A stretch of 64,000 nt of DNA. Origin: Enterobacter sp. 638. Its GTDB lineage: Bacteria; Pseudomonadota; Gammaproteobacteria; Enterobacterales; Enterobacteriaceae. The DNA is taken from the NCBI RefSeq assembly GCF_000016325.1, contig NC_009436.1:1426001-1490000 (forward strand), written 5' to 3'. The position numbers and the translations under genes are program-made. Position 1 is the stretch's first letter; every line of letters starts with the position of its first letter. Under the pieces are notes generated by a model that was given only the letters and a program-made list of their open reading frames with translations, searched no databases and was not told the origin of the DNA. This document shows, in pieces, positions 29,537 to 40,579 of this stretch.

Positions 29537-30475
29537 ATGGTGAATGCGGTTATCGCAATACACGGCGGAGCAGGGGCAATTACCCGATCAAAGCTGAGTC
29601 CTGAGCAGGAAAAACGCTACGTCAATGCGCTGTCTGCGATTGTCGAAACCGGTCAGCAAATGCTGGAAGCGGGAGCCAGCGCGCTGGACGTGGTCACCGA
29701 AGCGGTGCGTCTTCTGGAGGAGTGTCCGCTGTTTAATGCGGGCATTGGCGCGGTGTTTACGCGCGACGAAACGCACGAGCTGGATGCTTGCGTGATGGAC
29801 GGCAACACGCTAAAAGCAGGGGCCGTTGCGGGTGTTAGCCATCTGCGCAACCCGATTCTGGCGGCGCGTCTGGTGATGGAGCAAAGCCCGCATGTGTTGC
29901 TGATTGGTGCCGGAGCAGAAAAATTTGCCGCTGAGCACGGAATGGAAGCGGTTCAACCTGACATTTTCTCCACGCCTGAACGCTATCAGCAATTACTGGA
30001 CGCGCGCACGGCGGGGATCACCCAGTTGGATCATTCGGCCCCGCTGGAAGAGAGCACCAAAATGGGGACAGTTGGCGCGGTGGCGCTCGATAAAGAGGGC
30101 AACCTGGCGGCGGCGACGTCCACTGGCGGCATGACCAATAAATTACCCGGTCGGGTAGGGGACAGCCCTTTACCTGGCGCGGGATGCTACGCCAATAACG
30201 CCAACGTGGCGGTCTCATGCACCGGCACGGGGGAAGTGTTTATCCGCACGCTCGCCGCCTACGATATTGCGGCGCTAATGGATTACGGTAATTTAAGCCT
30301 CGCTGAGGCCTGCGAGCGCGTGGTGATGGAAAAATTGCCCGCGCTGGGCGGGAGCGGCGGGCTTATCGCTGTCGATCGCGAAGGCAACGTTGCGTTGCCG
30401 TTCAACAGTGAAGGCATGTATCGCGCCTGGGGTTATGCAGGCGATGCACCAACAACGGGGATTTATCGTGAATAA
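29537..30475 (+). CDS. iaaA: Isoaspartyl peptidase/L-asparaginase IaaA
   Basis: An N-terminal nucleophile hydrolase that cleaves itself into two subunits and releases isoaspartyl residues from dipeptides. The 312-residue precursor has IHGGAGAI at the start and the autocleavage/nucleophile Thr in [10 protein letters not shown] (about residue 178), with the substrate block [18 protein letters not shown]. It ends soon after TGIYRE, a few residues shorter than E. coli IaaA. The ATG at 29537 gives the conserved N-terminus. It is 11 bp before gsiA, which suggests one operon for peptide use. Confidence 0.95.
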   Translation: MVNAVIAIHGGAGAITRSKLSPEQEKRYVNALSAIVETGQQMLEAGASALDVVTEAVRLLEECPLFNAGIGAVFTRDETHELDACVMDGNTLKAGAVAGVSHLRNPILAARLVMEQSPHVLLIGAGAEKFAAEHGMEAVQPDIFSTPERYQQLLDARTAGITQLDHSAPLEESTKMGTVGAVALDKEGNLAAATSTGGMTNKLPGRVGDSPLPGAGCYANNANVAVSCTGTGEVFIRTLAAYDIAALMDYGNLSLAEACERVVMEKLPALGGSGGLIAVDREGNVALPFNSEGMYRAWGYAGDAPTTGIYRE

Positions 30476-30486
30476 GGGGGTTATGG

Positions 30487-32358
30487 GTGCCGCAACGTAA
30501 CGATCTGGACAGCCAGCAGGTACTGGCGGTTCACAACCTGAACATTGCGTTTCAGGAAGAGCGGCGGCCCGTACCGGCGGTAAAGCATCTCTCGTTCTCA
30601 CTCAAACGCGGAGAGACGCTGGCGATTGTCGGTGAATCCGGCTCCGGTAAATCGGTGACGGCGCTGTCGCTCATGCGCTTGCTGGAACAGTCTGGCGCTA
30701 CTGTCGAGTGTGACAGCATGCTGCTGCGCAAGCGCAGCCAGAAAGTGGTGAGCCTGATGGACATGAGTCAGTCGCAAATGCAGAGCGTGCGCGGCGCGGA
30801 CATGGCGATGATATTCCAGGAACCGATGACGTCGCTCAATCCGGTGTTTCCGGTGGGCGAGCAAATTGCCGAGTCGATCCGCTTACATCAGGGTTTAAAC
30901 CGGGAAGATGCGCTGGCAGAAGCCAAACGCATGCTGGAACAGGTCCGCATCCCGGAGGCGCAGACGATCCTTTCGCGCTATCCGCATCAGCTCTCCGGCG
31001 GGATGCGCCAGCGGGTGATGATTGCGATGGCGCTGTCATGCCGTCCGGCGGTGCTGATTGCCGATGAACCGACCACGGCGCTGGACGTCACGATTCAGGC
31101 GCAAATTTTGCAGCTCATTAAAGTGTTGCAACAGGATATGGACATGGGGGTGATTTTTATCACTCACGATATGGGCGTGGTGGCGGATATCGCCGACCGG
31201 GTGCTGGTGATGTATCAGGGCGAAGCGGTGGAGACGGGCAGCGTCGAGCAGATTTTCCATGCGCCGCAGCACCCCTATACCAAAGCGCTGCTGGCGGCAG
31301 TGCCACGTCTGGGGGCGATGAACGGTAGCGATTTACCGCGTCGTTTCCCGCTGATCTCCATGAACGATCCGCAGCGTCAGGAAGCCGAAACGGAGCAAGA
31401 CACGGTGGTGCCAGGCGAGCCGATTTTACAGGTCCGCGACTTAGTGACGCGCTTCCCGCTGCGTGGTGGCATTTTGAACCGCGTGAAGCGCGAAGTGCAT
31501 GCGGTCGAAAACGTCAGCTTTGATTTGTGGCCCGGCGAAACGCTCGCGCTGGTGGGCGAGTCGGGCTGCGGCAAATCGACCACCGGACGCGCGTTGCTGC
31601 GGCTGGTTGAGTCGCAGGAAGGCAGCATTATCTTTAACGGCAAGCGCATCGACACGCTGTCGGCGAGCCAACTGCAACCGCTGCGGCGCGATATTCAGTT
31701 TATCTTTCAGGACCCGTATGCGTCGCTCGATCCGCGCCAGACGGTGGGGTACTCGATTATGGAGCCGCTGCGGGTGCACGGTTTGCTGCAAGGCGAAGAG
31801 GCCCAGCGGCGCGTGTCGTGGTTGCTGGAGCGCGTAGGGCTTAAACCGGAGCATGCCTGGCGTTATCCGCACGAATTTTCTGGCGGTCAGCGGCAACGAA
31901 TTTGCATTGCCCGCGCGCTGGCGCTGAACCCGAAAGTGGTGATCGCGGATGAGTCCGTGTCTGCGCTGGACGTCTCAATTCGGGCGCAAATCATTAACTT
32001 ACTGCTCGATTTGCAGCGTGACTTGGGTATCGCCTTTTTGTTTATTTCGCACGATATGGCGGTAGTGGAGCGCATCAGCCATCGCGTGGCGGTGATGTAC
32101 ATGGGGCAAATTGTTGAAATTGGTCCACGTCGCGCGGTGTTTGAAAATCCACAGCATCCTTACACCCGTAAGCTGATGGCGGCCGTACCGGTCGCCGATC
32201 CGGCGCATCGCCACGGCCAGCGCGTACTGCTCCAGGATGAGATGCCGGGCAATATTCGTAAACGCGGTGAGCGCGCGGAACGGGTTGAATTACGCGAGGT
32301 TGGCCCCGGCCATTTCGTCGCACCTCCGCGTCAGAACAATGCGTTTTCGCGTTTATAA
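30487..32358 (+). CDS. gsiA: Glutathione ABC transporter ATP-binding protein GsiA
   Basis: The double-ATPase subunit of the glutathione importer GsiABCD. The 623-residue protein has two ABC domains: Walker A GESGSGKS and GESGCGKST, signatures LSGGMRQR and FSGGQRQR, and Walker B segments ending [11 protein letters not shown] and [11 protein letters not shown]. Both have the oligopeptide C-terminal extension ([24 protein letters not shown]). Start codon is GTG at 30487. Confidence 0.96.
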   Translation: MPQRNDLDSQQVLAVHNLNIAFQEERRPVPAVKHLSFSLKRGETLAIVGESGSGKSVTALSLMRLLEQSGATVECDSMLLRKRSQKVVSLMDMSQSQMQSVRGADMAMIFQEPMTSLNPVFPVGEQIAESIRLHQGLNREDALAEAKRMLEQVRIPEAQTILSRYPHQLSGGMRQRVMIAMALSCRPAVLIADEPTTALDVTIQAQILQLIKVLQQDMDMGVIFITHDMGVVADIADRVLVMYQGEAVETGSVEQIFHAPQHPYTKALLAAVPRLGAMNGSDLPRRFPLISMNDPQRQEAETEQDTVVPGEPILQVRDLVTRFPLRGGILNRVKREVHAVENVSFDLWPGETLALVGESGCGKSTTGRALLRLVESQEGSIIFNGKRIDTLSASQLQPLRRDIQFIFQDPYASLDPRQTVGYSIMEPLRVHGLLQGEEAQRRVSWLLERVGLKPEHAWRYPHEFSGGQRQRICIARALALNPKVVIADESVSALDVSIRAQIINLLLDLQRDLGIAFLFISHDMAVVERISHRVAVMYMGQIVEIGPRRAVFENPQHPYTRKLMAAVPVADPAHRHGQRVLLQDEMPGNIRKRGERAERVELREVGPGHFVAPPRQNNAFSRL

Positions 32359-32391
32359 CGTTTGACAGACAGGGAACAACAGGAGAATAAA

Positions 32392-33930
32392 ATGACAAAA
32401 TTTGTTGCTCGACCATGGCTGTTAGCCGCGAGTGTCACGGCGGCGCTGGCGGCAAGCCCTGCCTTTGCTGCCAAAGATGTGGTTGTTGCGGTGGCATCAA
32501 ACTTCACCACGCTCGATCCGTATGACGCCAATGACACGCTGTCGCAGGCGGTGGCGAAGTCGTTTTATCAGGGACTATTTGGTCTTGATAAAGAGATGAA
32601 GCTGAAAAACGTGCTGGCGGAGAGCTATACCGTCTCTGATGACGGCCTGGTGTACACCCTCAAACTGCGTAGTGGTGTGAAGTTCCAGGACGGGACAGAC
32701 TTCAATGCCGAAGCGGTCAAAGTGAACCTGGATCGCGCCAGCAACAAGGAGAACAGCCTCAAGCGCTATAACCTGTACAAGAATATCGCCAGCACCGAGG
32801 CCGTCGATCCCACGACCGTTAAAATCACCTTAAAAGAGCCGTTCTCGGCGTTTATCAATATTTTGGCGCACCCGGCGACGGCGATGATTTCGCCAGACGC
32901 GCTGAAAAAATACGGCAAAGAGATTGGTTTCCATCCGGTCGGAACTGGCCCGTATGAGCTGGTCACCTGGAACCAAACCGATTTCGTGAAGGTGAAGAAA
33001 TTCGCTGGGTACTGGCAGAAAGGGCTGCCAAAGCTGGACTCCATCACCTGGCGTCCGGTGGTGGATAACAACACCCGCGCGGCGATGCTGCAAACCGGCG
33101 AAGCACAGTTTGCCTTCCCGATCCCTTACGAGCAGGCGGCGATTCTGCAAAAAAACAGCAAGCTGGAGCTGGTCGCCAGCCCGTCGATCATGCAGCGTTA
33201 TATCAGCATGAACGTCACACAAAAGCCGTTTGATAACCCAAAAGTGCGTGAGGCAATCAACTACGCGATTAACCGTCAGGCGCTGGTGAAAGTGGCCTTT
33301 GCGGGTTACGCGACGCCAGCCACCGGCGTTGTGCCGCCGTCAATTCAATATGCCGAAACCTTCAAGCCTTGGCCGTACGATCCGGCCAAGGCGCGCGAGC
33401 TGTTAAAAGAGGCCGGATTCCCGAACGGCTTCAGCACCACGCTGTGGTCGTCGCACAATCACAGTACCGCGCAGAAAGTATTGCAGTTCACCCAACAGCA
33501 GCTGGCACAGGTGGGCATCAAAGCGCAGTTAACCGCGATGGATGCGGGGCAGCGTGCCGCAGAAGTAGAAGGCAAAAGCCAGAAAGAGAGCGGTGTGAGA
33601 ATGTTCTACACCGGCTGGTCAGCCTCAACGGGCGAAGCAGACTGGGCGCTGTCGCCGCTGTTTGCTTCGCAGAACTGGCCGCCAACGCTGTTTAACACCG
33701 CGTTTTACAGCAATCCGCAGGTGGATAAAGATCTGGCTGACGCCCTGAAAACCACTAAACCGGAAGAGAAAGCGCGGCTGTATAAAGACGCGCAGGGTAC
33801 TATCTGGAAAGAGTCGCCGTGGATCCCGTTGGTGGTGGAAAAACTGGTTTCCGCGCATAACAAAGCGCTGACGGGTTTCTACATTATGCCGGATACGGGC
33901 TTTAGCTTTGACGATGCGGATTTGAAATAA
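32392..33930 (+). CDS. gsiB: Glutathione-binding periplasmic protein GsiB
   Basis: The periplasmic receptor of the glutathione importer, a family 5 solute-binding protein of 512 residues. The signal peptide ends [11 protein letters not shown], and the SBP family 5 signature is near [27 protein letters not shown]. The ATG at 32392 (MTKFVARP), after an AGGAG site, is the conserved start. It is third in iaaA-gsiABCD. Confidence 0.96.
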   Translation: MTKFVARPWLLAASVTAALAASPAFAAKDVVVAVASNFTTLDPYDANDTLSQAVAKSFYQGLFGLDKEMKLKNVLAESYTVSDDGLVYTLKLRSGVKFQDGTDFNAEAVKVNLDRASNKENSLKRYNLYKNIASTEAVDPTTVKITLKEPFSAFINILAHPATAMISPDALKKYGKEIGFHPVGTGPYELVTWNQTDFVKVKKFAGYWQKGLPKLDSITWRPVVDNNTRAAMLQTGEAQFAFPIPYEQAAILQKNSKLELVASPSIMQRYISMNVTQKPFDNPKVREAINYAINRQALVKVAFAGYATPATGVVPPSIQYAETFKPWPYDPAKARELLKEAGFPNGFSTTLWSSHNHSTAQKVLQFTQQQLAQVGIKAQLTAMDAGQRAAEVEGKSQKESGVRMFYTGWSASTGEADWALSPLFASQNWPPTLFNTAFYSNPQVDKDLADALKTTKPEEKARLYKDAQGTIWKESPWIPLVVEKLVSAHNKALTGFYIMPDTGFSFDDADLK

Positions 33931-33937
33931 CAGAACT

Positions 33938-33966
33938 CATTCCCGCAGGCGACGGCTTGCGGGATG
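33938..33966 (+). other. Intergenic hairpin gsiB-gsiC
   Basis: Arms TCCCGCA (33941-33947) and TGCGGGA (33958-33964), with further pairing outside, lie between the binding-protein gene and the permease gene. There is no T run. Such stems after binding-protein genes commonly protect the upstream mRNA and lower expression of the membrane genes. Confidence 0.6.
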
Positions 33967-33978
33967 AGAGGGAAAGGC

Positions 33979-34899
33979 ATGCTGAATTACGTTATTAAAC
34001 GCCTGCTGGGGCTGATTCCAACGCTACTGATCGTGGCGGTACTGGTGTTTTTGTTTGTCCATATGCTGCCGGGCGATCCGGCGCGATTGATTGCCGGGCC
34101 AGAGGCGGATGCCACGGTCATTGAGATGGTGCGCAAGCAGCTGGGTCTCGATCAACCGCTGTATGTCCAGTTCTGGCATTATATCACCAACGTTTTACAG
34201 GGCGATTTCGGCACGTCGATGGTGTCGCGTCGTCCGGTGTCCGAAGAAATTGCCAGCCGCTTTATGCCGACGTTTTGGCTCACCATCGCCAGTATGTTGT
34301 GGGCCATGGTGTTTGGTCTTGCGGCGGGGATTATCGCTGCCGTCTGGCGCAACCGCTGGCCGGATAAACTCGGCATGGCGCTGGCCGTGACGGGGATTTC
34401 ATTCCCGGCGTTTGCGCTGGGCATGCTGTTGATGCAGATTTTCTCGGTGGAACTGGGCTGGTTGCCCACGGTGGGGGCGGATACCTGGAAGCACTACATT
34501 CTGCCGTCGATCACGCTGGGCGCTGCCGTGTCCGCCGTGATGGCGCGCTTTACGCGCGCCTCGTTCGTGGATGTGCTGAGTGAAGATTATATGCGGACCG
34601 CGCGCGCCAAAGGCGTGAGCGAAAAGTGGGTCATCCTCAAGCATGGTCTGCGCAATGCGATGATCCCGGTGGTCACGATGATGGGCCTGCAGTTTGGCTT
34701 TTTGCTGGGCGGCTCGATTGTGGTCGAGAAGGTGTTTAACTGGCCGGGGCTGGGTCGCTTACTGGTCGATTCGGTCGACATGCGCGACTATCCGGTAATT
34801 CAGGCGGAAGTCCTGCTGTTTTCACTGGAGTTTATTCTTATCAATTTAGTGGTGGATGTGCTGTACGCCGCCATTAATCCGGCAATCAGGTACAAGTAA
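33979..34899 (+). CDS. gsiC: Glutathione ABC transporter permease GsiC
   Basis: One of two membrane subunits of the glutathione importer. The 306-residue protein has six hydrophobic segments, the N-terminal DppB-type block [16 protein letters not shown] and the EAA loop [25 protein letters not shown] that contacts GsiA. The ATG at 33979 (MLNYVIKR) is chosen over the upstream 33964. Confidence 0.96.
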   Translation: MLNYVIKRLLGLIPTLLIVAVLVFLFVHMLPGDPARLIAGPEADATVIEMVRKQLGLDQPLYVQFWHYITNVLQGDFGTSMVSRRPVSEEIASRFMPTFWLTIASMLWAMVFGLAAGIIAAVWRNRWPDKLGMALAVTGISFPAFALGMLLMQIFSVELGWLPTVGADTWKHYILPSITLGAAVSAVMARFTRASFVDVLSEDYMRTARAKGVSEKWVILKHGLRNAMIPVVTMMGLQFGFLLGGSIVVEKVFNWPGLGRLLVDSVDMRDYPVIQAEVLLFSLEFILINLVVDVLYAAINPAIRYK

Positions 34900-35811
34900 A
34901 TGAGATTGTTGCACTGGCGCCGTCAGGCCATGTTAAACGCGATGCCGGGGATAAAACCGGACCATATCCGCACGCCGTGGCTCGAATTCTGGCGGCGATT
35001 TCGCCGTCAACCCGTGGCGATGACCGCAGGGCTGTTCGTTTTGCTGTTGATCGTCGTGGCGATTCTGGCGCCCTGGATAACGCCGTTTGATGCGGAAAAT
35101 TATTTTGACTACGACCGCCTGAACGACGGCCCGTCAATGATGCACTGGTTTGGCGTGGATTCGCTGGGACGCGATATCTTCAGCCGCGTGCTGGTGGGGG
35201 CGCAGATTTCGCTGGCCGCAGGTGTTTTCGCTGTGCTGATTGGCGCAGCGATAGGCACGGTGCTGGGGCTGCTGGCGGGGTATTACGAAGGCTGGTGGGA
35301 TCGCATTATCATGCGCATCTGCGATGTGCTGTTTGCCTTTCCGGGTATTTTGCTGGCGATTGCGGTGGTGGCGATTATGGGCAACGGCATGGCAAACGTG
35401 ATAATTGCCGTGGCAGTGTTTTCCATCCCGGCGTTTGCCCGTCTGGTGCGCGGCAATACGCTGGTGCTCAAGCAGCAGACGTTTATCGAGTCGGCGCGAA
35501 GCATCGGCGCCAGCGACGCGACCATCCTCTTCAACCACATTTTACCCGGCACCGTGTCATCCATTGTGGTCTATTTCACGATGCGCATCGGCGTGTCGAT
35601 TATCTCGGCGGCGAGTCTGTCGTTCTTAGGATTGGGCGCACAACCGCCGACGCCAGAGTGGGGTGCGATGCTGAACGAAGCGAGGGCCGATATGGTGATT
35701 GCGCCGCACGTCGCGCTTTTCCCGAGCATGGCCATTTTCCTGACGGTGCTGGCGTTTAACCTGCTGGGCGACGGACTGCGCGATGCGCTGGACCCCAGAA
35801 TCAAAGGCTAA
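34900..35811 (+). CDS. gsiD: Glutathione ABC transporter permease GsiD
   Basis: The second membrane subunit of the glutathione importer, 303 residues, DppC type. It has a cytoplasmic N-terminus ([15 protein letters not shown]), the motif [17 protein letters not shown], and the EAA loop [24 protein letters not shown]. It starts directly after the gsiC stop. In E. coli the next genes would be yliE, yliF and rimO; here the next gene is bssR. Confidence 0.96.
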   Translation: MRLLHWRRQAMLNAMPGIKPDHIRTPWLEFWRRFRRQPVAMTAGLFVLLLIVVAILAPWITPFDAENYFDYDRLNDGPSMMHWFGVDSLGRDIFSRVLVGAQISLAAGVFAVLIGAAIGTVLGLLAGYYEGWWDRIIMRICDVLFAFPGILLAIAVVAIMGNGMANVIIAVAVFSIPAFARLVRGNTLVLKQQTFIESARSIGASDATILFNHILPGTVSSIVVYFTMRIGVSIISAASLSFLGLGAQPPTPEWGAMLNEARADMVIAPHVALFPSMAIFLTVLAFNLLGDGLRDALDPRIKG

Positions 35812-35973
35812 GCGCGGGGATGATTTCCCCTGTGTCAGAAAAAGCATTAGCACGAAAGTGTTAACATTGTAAAAGATGTTAAACAGTTGCCATTTATTGA
35901 TCTCAGGCAGTGATCTGTACAAAAAATGAACTTATGCTTTCTGTGCACAATGGCTGATTAGGGAGGAAATAGC

Positions 35974-36357
35974 ATGTCCGTTGACAGACTGAAACGCGAT
36001 CTGCTGAACAAGCTGATCAATGCCCGAATTGACCTTGCAGCTTATCTGCAGTTAAGGGTGGCAAAAGGGTATATGTCAGTCAGCGAAAGCGACCATCTGC
36101 GCGAAAATTGTTTTGAACTGAGCGCCTACATGCGTCAACACGCGCCGATCCTGAAGGATCATTATGATGCGAATGAACAACTCGTTCTGCGTCGCGCGGC
36201 AGACGCGCTTTCTAAAGCCGCCGTCTGTTTGATGACCGGGCACCATGATTGCCCAACGTTTGTAGCCGTTAGCGCAGATAAGCTTGAAAACTGCCTGACA
36301 ACACTCACTCTCTGCATTATGTGCCTGAAAGAGCACACTCCGCTCCAACAGCACTAA
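35974..36357 (+). CDS. bssR: Biofilm regulator BssR
   Basis: A 127-residue cytoplasmic protein matching E. coli BssR (YliH), which lowers biofilm formation and affects catabolite and AI-2 signalling through an unknown mechanism. The start MSVDRLKRDLLNKLINARIDL and the Cys-rich C-terminus (LCIMCLKEH) are conserved. It has its own promoter region and is followed by a hairpin. Confidence 0.92.
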   Translation: MSVDRLKRDLLNKLINARIDLAAYLQLRVAKGYMSVSESDHLRENCFELSAYMRQHAPILKDHYDANEQLVLRRAADALSKAAVCLMTGHHDCPTFVAVSADKLENCLTTLTLCIMCLKEHTPLQQH

Positions 36358-36362
36358 GCCAC

Positions 36363-36383
36363 GGGGGAGGCAACTCCCCCTTC
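36363..36383 (+). terminator. Terminator after bssR
   Basis: A strong 7-bp stem GGGGGAG/CTCCCCC (36363-36380) is followed by TTCT, a weak T tract. Confidence 0.6.
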
Positions 36384-36464
36384 TGATTAAGCTTTTGTAA
36401 AAACGCTAACGCGCCCGTGCGATCTGGCTAGTCTTTATGCCATACGTCGAAAAAGGAGTGCGTT

Positions 36465-37583
36465 ATGCGTCGATCCTCGCTTATTTCTTTATCTGTCTTA
36501 TTAATTTCCACGTCGGTAATCGCGGCTCCCGCAGCGGTTAAGGTCGATGTTCTCCAGACTAAACTGGATCACCCCTGGTCGCTGGCCTTTTTGCCCGATA
36601 ATCAGGGCATGCTGATCACTCTGAAAGGCGGGCAGCTTAAGCACTGGCAGGCGGGTAAAGGGCTATCCGATCCGATTGTGGGCATTCCCAAAGTGTGGGA
36701 TAGCGGGCAGGGTGGGCTTTTCGACGTGGTTCTCGCACCCGATTTTGAACAATCACGCCGCATCTGGCTGAGTTACGCCGAAGTCGGGAATGACGGCAAA
36801 GCGGGCACGGCGGTGGGATATGGCCGTCTTAGCGATGATCTGTCGCGCATCGAAGCATTCCAGGTGGTGTTCCGCCAGATGCCAAAACTGTCCACCGGCA
36901 ACCACTTCGGCGGGCGATTAGTCTTTGATGGTAAGGGCTATCTGTTTATCGGACTGGGTGAAAACAACCAGCGTCCGACCGCGCAGGATCTGGATAAACT
37001 GCAGGGCAAAGTGGTGCGTCTGACCGACCAGGGCAAAGTGCCTGCCGACAACCCGTTTGTCGATAAAACCGGTGCGCGGCCAGAAATCTGGTCCTACGGC
37101 ATTCGAAATCCGCAGGGGATGGCGATGAATCCCTGGAGCGATACGCTGTGGCTGAATGAACACGGCCCGCGCGGTGGCGATGAAATTAATATTCCGGAAA
37201 AAGGCAAAAATTACGGCTGGCCGCTAGCGACACACGGCATCAACTACAGCGGCCTGAAGATCCCAGAAGCGACAGGCGAGCACCACGACGGCACCGAGCC
37301 GCCGCTGTTTGTCTGGAAAAAATCGCCGGCAGTCAGTGGGATGGCGTTCTACAACAGCGACGTATTCCCGCAGTGGAAAAACACGCTGTTTATCGGCGCG
37401 TTGAAAGAGAAAGACGTGATTGTGCTGAGCGTGAACGGCGATAAGGTGACGGAAGACGGCAGGATTCTGGGCGATAAAGACTCCCGTATCCGCGATGTCC
37501 GCGTCGGGCCAGATGGATATTTATACGTGCTGACAGATGAATCAGACGGGCAGCTTTGGAAAGTCAGCCCGTCTAAACAGTGA
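36465..37583 (+). CDS. yliI: PQQ-dependent aldose sugar dehydrogenase YliI
   Basis: A periplasmic six-bladed propeller enzyme that oxidises aldoses with PQQ. The 372-residue product has a signal peptide ending VIAAPA, the catalytic-type His in TGNHFGGRLVFDG, the motif GIRNPQGMAMNPW, and NEHGPRGGDEINIP, which contains PQQ and calcium contacts in the family. E. coli makes no PQQ of its own; whether this host does cannot be seen here. Confidence 0.93.
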   Translation: MRRSSLISLSVLLISTSVIAAPAAVKVDVLQTKLDHPWSLAFLPDNQGMLITLKGGQLKHWQAGKGLSDPIVGIPKVWDSGQGGLFDVVLAPDFEQSRRIWLSYAEVGNDGKAGTAVGYGRLSDDLSRIEAFQVVFRQMPKLSTGNHFGGRLVFDGKGYLFIGLGENNQRPTAQDLDKLQGKVVRLTDQGKVPADNPFVDKTGARPEIWSYGIRNPQGMAMNPWSDTLWLNEHGPRGGDEINIPEKGKNYGWPLATHGINYSGLKIPEATGEHHDGTEPPLFVWKKSPAVSGMAFYNSDVFPQWKNTLFIGALKEKDVIVLSVNGDKVTEDGRILGDKDSRIRDVRVGPDGYLYVLTDESDGQLWKVSPSKQ

Positions 37584-38210
37584 TTAGCTGACGGGGATCA
37601 TCACCACGTTCTGATACGCAGGGCGCTCGCTGAGCTGTTTCAGCCAGCGCTCAAGATTCGGGCGTGGTGCCCAGGTCAGGCCAATCTGGGTCAGGTTCCA
37701 GACGAACGGTGCCACCGCAATATCACCCACGCCGAAGTTTTCCCCGGAGAACCATGGTTTGTCGGCCAGTTCGGCATCCATCATCGCGAACAGCGTTTCG
37801 CAGGTGTCTTGCGCCGCGTGAATGGCGGGATAATCGCGGTCGGCTTCCGGCGTTCTGACCAGCCCCATCAGGATCACGCGGTGGGCAGGAGAAAGCGTCT
37901 GGTTCGCCCAATCCATCCATTTTTCACCCTGAGCGCGTTGCGCGGGGGCGTCGACCCACAGGCGATTCAGGCCGTACTGCGCCGCCAGATAACGCACAAT
38001 GGCATTGGATTCCCACAGTGTTAAATCTGTTTCATCGTCACGTAACAGCGGCACCAGGCCGTTCGGATTCATTGCCAGATAGTCGGCGTCTTTATTCACG
38101 CCGAACTGCAAACCTGCCATCACCAGGTTAAACGGTAAATCCAGCTCTTCCAGCGTCCAGAGGACTTTCTTGACGTTGGTGGAATTATTCCTGCCCCACA
38201 GCGTAATCAT
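37584..38210 (-). CDS. yliJ: Glutathione S-transferase family protein YliJ
   Basis: A 208-residue cytosolic GST-fold protein. The N-terminal thioredoxin-like domain starts [20 protein letters not shown] with the Ser/Asn-type active site, and it has the family motif [18 protein letters not shown]. The C-terminal helical domain follows. The ATG at 38210 is chosen over 38231. It is convergent with yliI, with stop codons abutting. Confidence 0.93.
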   Translation of the reverse strand: MITLWGRNNSTNVKKVLWTLEELDLPFNLVMAGLQFGVNKDADYLAMNPNGLVPLLRDDETDLTLWESNAIVRYLAAQYGLNRLWVDAPAQRAQGEKWMDWANQTLSPAHRVILMGLVRTPEADRDYPAIHAAQDTCETLFAMMDAELADKPWFSGENFGVGDIAVAPFVWNLTQIGLTWAPRPNLERWLKQLSERPAYQNVVMIPVS

Positions 38211-38467
38211 ACTGACTCCTGAAATCATCAAACCATCGGTTTTGTGAATGAAATCTAACGAATTCCATGGTGAGATAAACCCAACAATTACGCAACAGGT
38301 GACAAAAAAATCGTCTCTATCAAAGCGTATCTGAATGTTATTGCGTAAACTTTAAAAACTTTACCTCGTTTAGGTTTCTTTGAACGCATTTGTGCGCTAT
38401 TACTCATCGCTTCTTGCGACACGGTGATGTGACGTGATTTTTAGAATGGACACTCGGGTGGGCATGT

Positions 38468-39670
38468 ATGACGCAACTAACTTCTTCTCTGCGCGGCCTG
38501 GCAGCTGGCTCCGCGCTACTTTTCCTGTTCTCTCCAACACTTTATGCAGCTGAACAAGCCGCGCCTGAAGCGCCTCCAGTTGACGCGCGCGCCTGGATTT
38601 TGATGGATTACGCCAGCGGCAAAGTGCTGGCGGAAGGCAACGCGGACGAACAGCTCGATCCGGCGAGTCTGACCAAAATCATGACCAGCTATGTGGTGGG
38701 TCAAGCGCTGAAAGCAGGCAAAATCAAACTCGACGATATGGTCACCATCGGCAAAGACGCCTGGGCCACCGGCAACCCGGCGCTGCGCGGATCGTCCGTT
38801 ATGTTCCTGAAACCGGGCGATCAGGTGTCCGTTTCCGACCTGAATAAAGGCGTAATCATTCAGTCAGGCAATGACGCCTGTATCGCGCTGGCCGATTATG
38901 TAGCGGGCAGTCAGGATTCGTTCATTGGTTTGATGAATGGTTACGCGCAAAGACTGGGCTTGACCAAAACCACGTTCAAAACCGTTCACGGTTTGGATGC
39001 CCCAGGCCAATTCAGTACCGCGCGTGATATGGCGTTGCTCGGCAAGGCGCTGATTCACGATGTGCCAGAAGAGTACGCCATCCATAAAGAAAAAGAGTTT
39101 ACCTTCAACAAGATTCGTCAGCCGAACCGCAACCGCCTGTTGTGGAGCAGCAACGTGAATGTGGACGGGATGAAAACCGGCACCACGGCGGGCGCGGGTT
39201 ATAACCTTGTGGCCTCGGCAACGCAGGGCGATATGCGCCTGATCTCCGTTGTGCTGGGGACCAAAACGGATCGTATCCGCTTCAACGAATCAGAAAAACT
39301 GCTGACCTGGGGCTTCCGCTTCTTCGAAACCGTCACCCCGATTAAACCGGATGCGACGTTTATCAGCCAGCGCGTGTGGTTTGGTGATAAGAGCGAAGTC
39401 AATCTGGGGGCGGGTGAAGCCGGTTCAGTGACCATTCCGCGCGGGCAGCTGAAAAACCTGAAAGCCAGCTATACGTTGACCGACCCGCAGCTCACTGCGC
39501 CGCTGAAAAAGGGCCAGGTAGTCGGGACAATCGACTTCCAGCTTAACGGCAAATCCATCGAGCAGCGTCCGCTGATTGTGATGCAAGCGGTGGACGAGGG
39601 CGGCTTTATTAGCCGGATGTGGGATTTTGTCCTGATGAAATTCCACCAGTGGTTCGGGAGCTGGTTCTAG
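38468..39670 (+). CDS. dacC: D-alanyl-D-alanine carboxypeptidase DacC (PBP6a)
   Basis: A low-molecular-mass penicillin-binding protein that trims the terminal D-Ala of peptidoglycan stem peptides. The 400-residue product has a signal peptide ending TLYA, the three active-site motifs SLTK (about residue 66), SGN (about 132) and KTG (about 236), and a C-terminal amphipathic anchor ([20 protein letters not shown]). It is followed by a terminator. Confidence 0.97.
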   Translation: MTQLTSSLRGLAAGSALLFLFSPTLYAAEQAAPEAPPVDARAWILMDYASGKVLAEGNADEQLDPASLTKIMTSYVVGQALKAGKIKLDDMVTIGKDAWATGNPALRGSSVMFLKPGDQVSVSDLNKGVIIQSGNDACIALADYVAGSQDSFIGLMNGYAQRLGLTKTTFKTVHGLDAPGQFSTARDMALLGKALIHDVPEEYAIHKEKEFTFNKIRQPNRNRLLWSSNVNVDGMKTGTTAGAGYNLVASATQGDMRLISVVLGTKTDRIRFNESEKLLTWGFRFFETVTPIKPDATFISQRVWFGDKSEVNLGAGEAGSVTIPRGQLKNLKASYTLTDPQLTAPLKKGQVVGTIDFQLNGKSIEQRPLIVMQAVDEGGFISRMWDFVLMKFHQWFGSWF

Positions 39671-39678
39671 GTAAAAGC

Positions 39679-39706
39679 AAACGGCAACCTTCGGGTTGCC
39701 GTTTTA
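39679..39706 (+). terminator. Terminator after dacC
   Basis: AAACGGCAACC / GGTTGCCGTTT with a TTCG-type loop, followed by TA. It is almost the same sequence as the second hairpin after ompX (3817-3844). Confidence 0.8.
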
Positions 39707-39716
39707 GTGTTTACTC

Positions 39717-39757
39717 GCTCTACCTGTGGGAGAGGGCTGCGGTGAGGGCATCAGCCT
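39717..39757. repeat. Dispersed GC-rich hairpin repeat, copy 4
   Basis: CTCTACCTGTGGGAGAGGGCTGCGGTGAGGGCATCA, a decayed copy of the element at 15343, 22777 and 26979. It lies between convergent dacC and deoR. Confidence 0.65.
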
Positions 39758-40514
39758 AGTACATCAGCTTAATTTGCTGCTCTTTTGCATGCGCGACCAG
39801 TTCGTCGTCCGGGCGGCAGTCACTGATAATTGCGTCAAAACGCGACAGTTCACCCATTCTTGCCGAACGCACTTTCCCGAACTTGCTGTGATCCACCACC
39901 AGCACATGATATTGCGCGGCGTTCATCGCCCAATGCTTCACCGTCAACTCTTCGAGATTAAAACAGGTCGCACCCTGGCGCACGCTCACGCCTGCCGCTG
40001 AATAAAAGGCGATATCCGGGCACAGGTTGCTCAGGGTGTCTTGCAGATTCAGCGGCTTGAAAATCGCGTTGCTGGCGTGGAATTCTCCACCGCAGAGAAT
40101 CACCCGGCACTCGGGCTTTTCCTGTAAGGCCAGAAAAGTGTTCAGCGAATAACAGACGCCGGTAAACGGCAGTTCGCTGTCGATGGCTTCGATAATCCAG
40201 GGCGTGGTAGTACCACAATCAAAAAACAGAGTTTGATGCGGCTGGACTAACGACGCTGCCTGGCGCGCGGCTTTGCGTTTTTCTTCAACCAGACGGGTTT
40301 TTTGATCGCTGATCAGATAATGACTACCGCTGCGCGGTTCGAGAACGATATACCCACCCAGCAGCACCACAGGGGCACTTTCGCTGTTCAGATCGCGACG
40401 AATAGTCATCTCAGAGACGCCAAGCAGCGTCGCGGCTTCTTTGAGATGCAGCTTATCGCTGCGCTTCAGCGCCTGCAGTAGCTGGGCAATGCGGTCGTCG
40501 CGTCGTGTTTCCAT
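39756..40514 (-). CDS. deoR: Deoxyribose operon repressor DeoR
   Basis: The 252-residue DeoR repressor responds to deoxyribose-5-phosphate and controls the deo and nupG genes in E. coli. It has the N-terminal helix-turn-helix (LKEAATLLGVSEMTIRRDLNS) and the sensor domain typical of the family (LFFDCGTTTPWIIEAI). It is monocistronic and divergent from nothing: ybjG lies upstream in the same orientation after 65 bp. Confidence 0.95.
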   Translation of the reverse strand: METRRDDRIAQLLQALKRSDKLHLKEAATLLGVSEMTIRRDLNSESAPVVLLGGYIVLEPRSGSHYLISDQKTRLVEEKRKAARQAASLVQPHQTLFFDCGTTTPWIIEAIDSELPFTGVCYSLNTFLALQEKPECRVILCGGEFHASNAIFKPLNLQDTLSNLCPDIAFYSAAGVSVRQGATCFNLEELTVKHWAMNAAQYHVLVVDHSKFGKVRSARMGELSRFDAIISDCRPDDELVAHAKEQQIKLMY

Positions 40515-40579
40515 AGGTCCTCAGGATCAAAAGTGAACCCCGCAACGCGGGGGCTCAAGTGTAACCTGTCGCACCGGGA

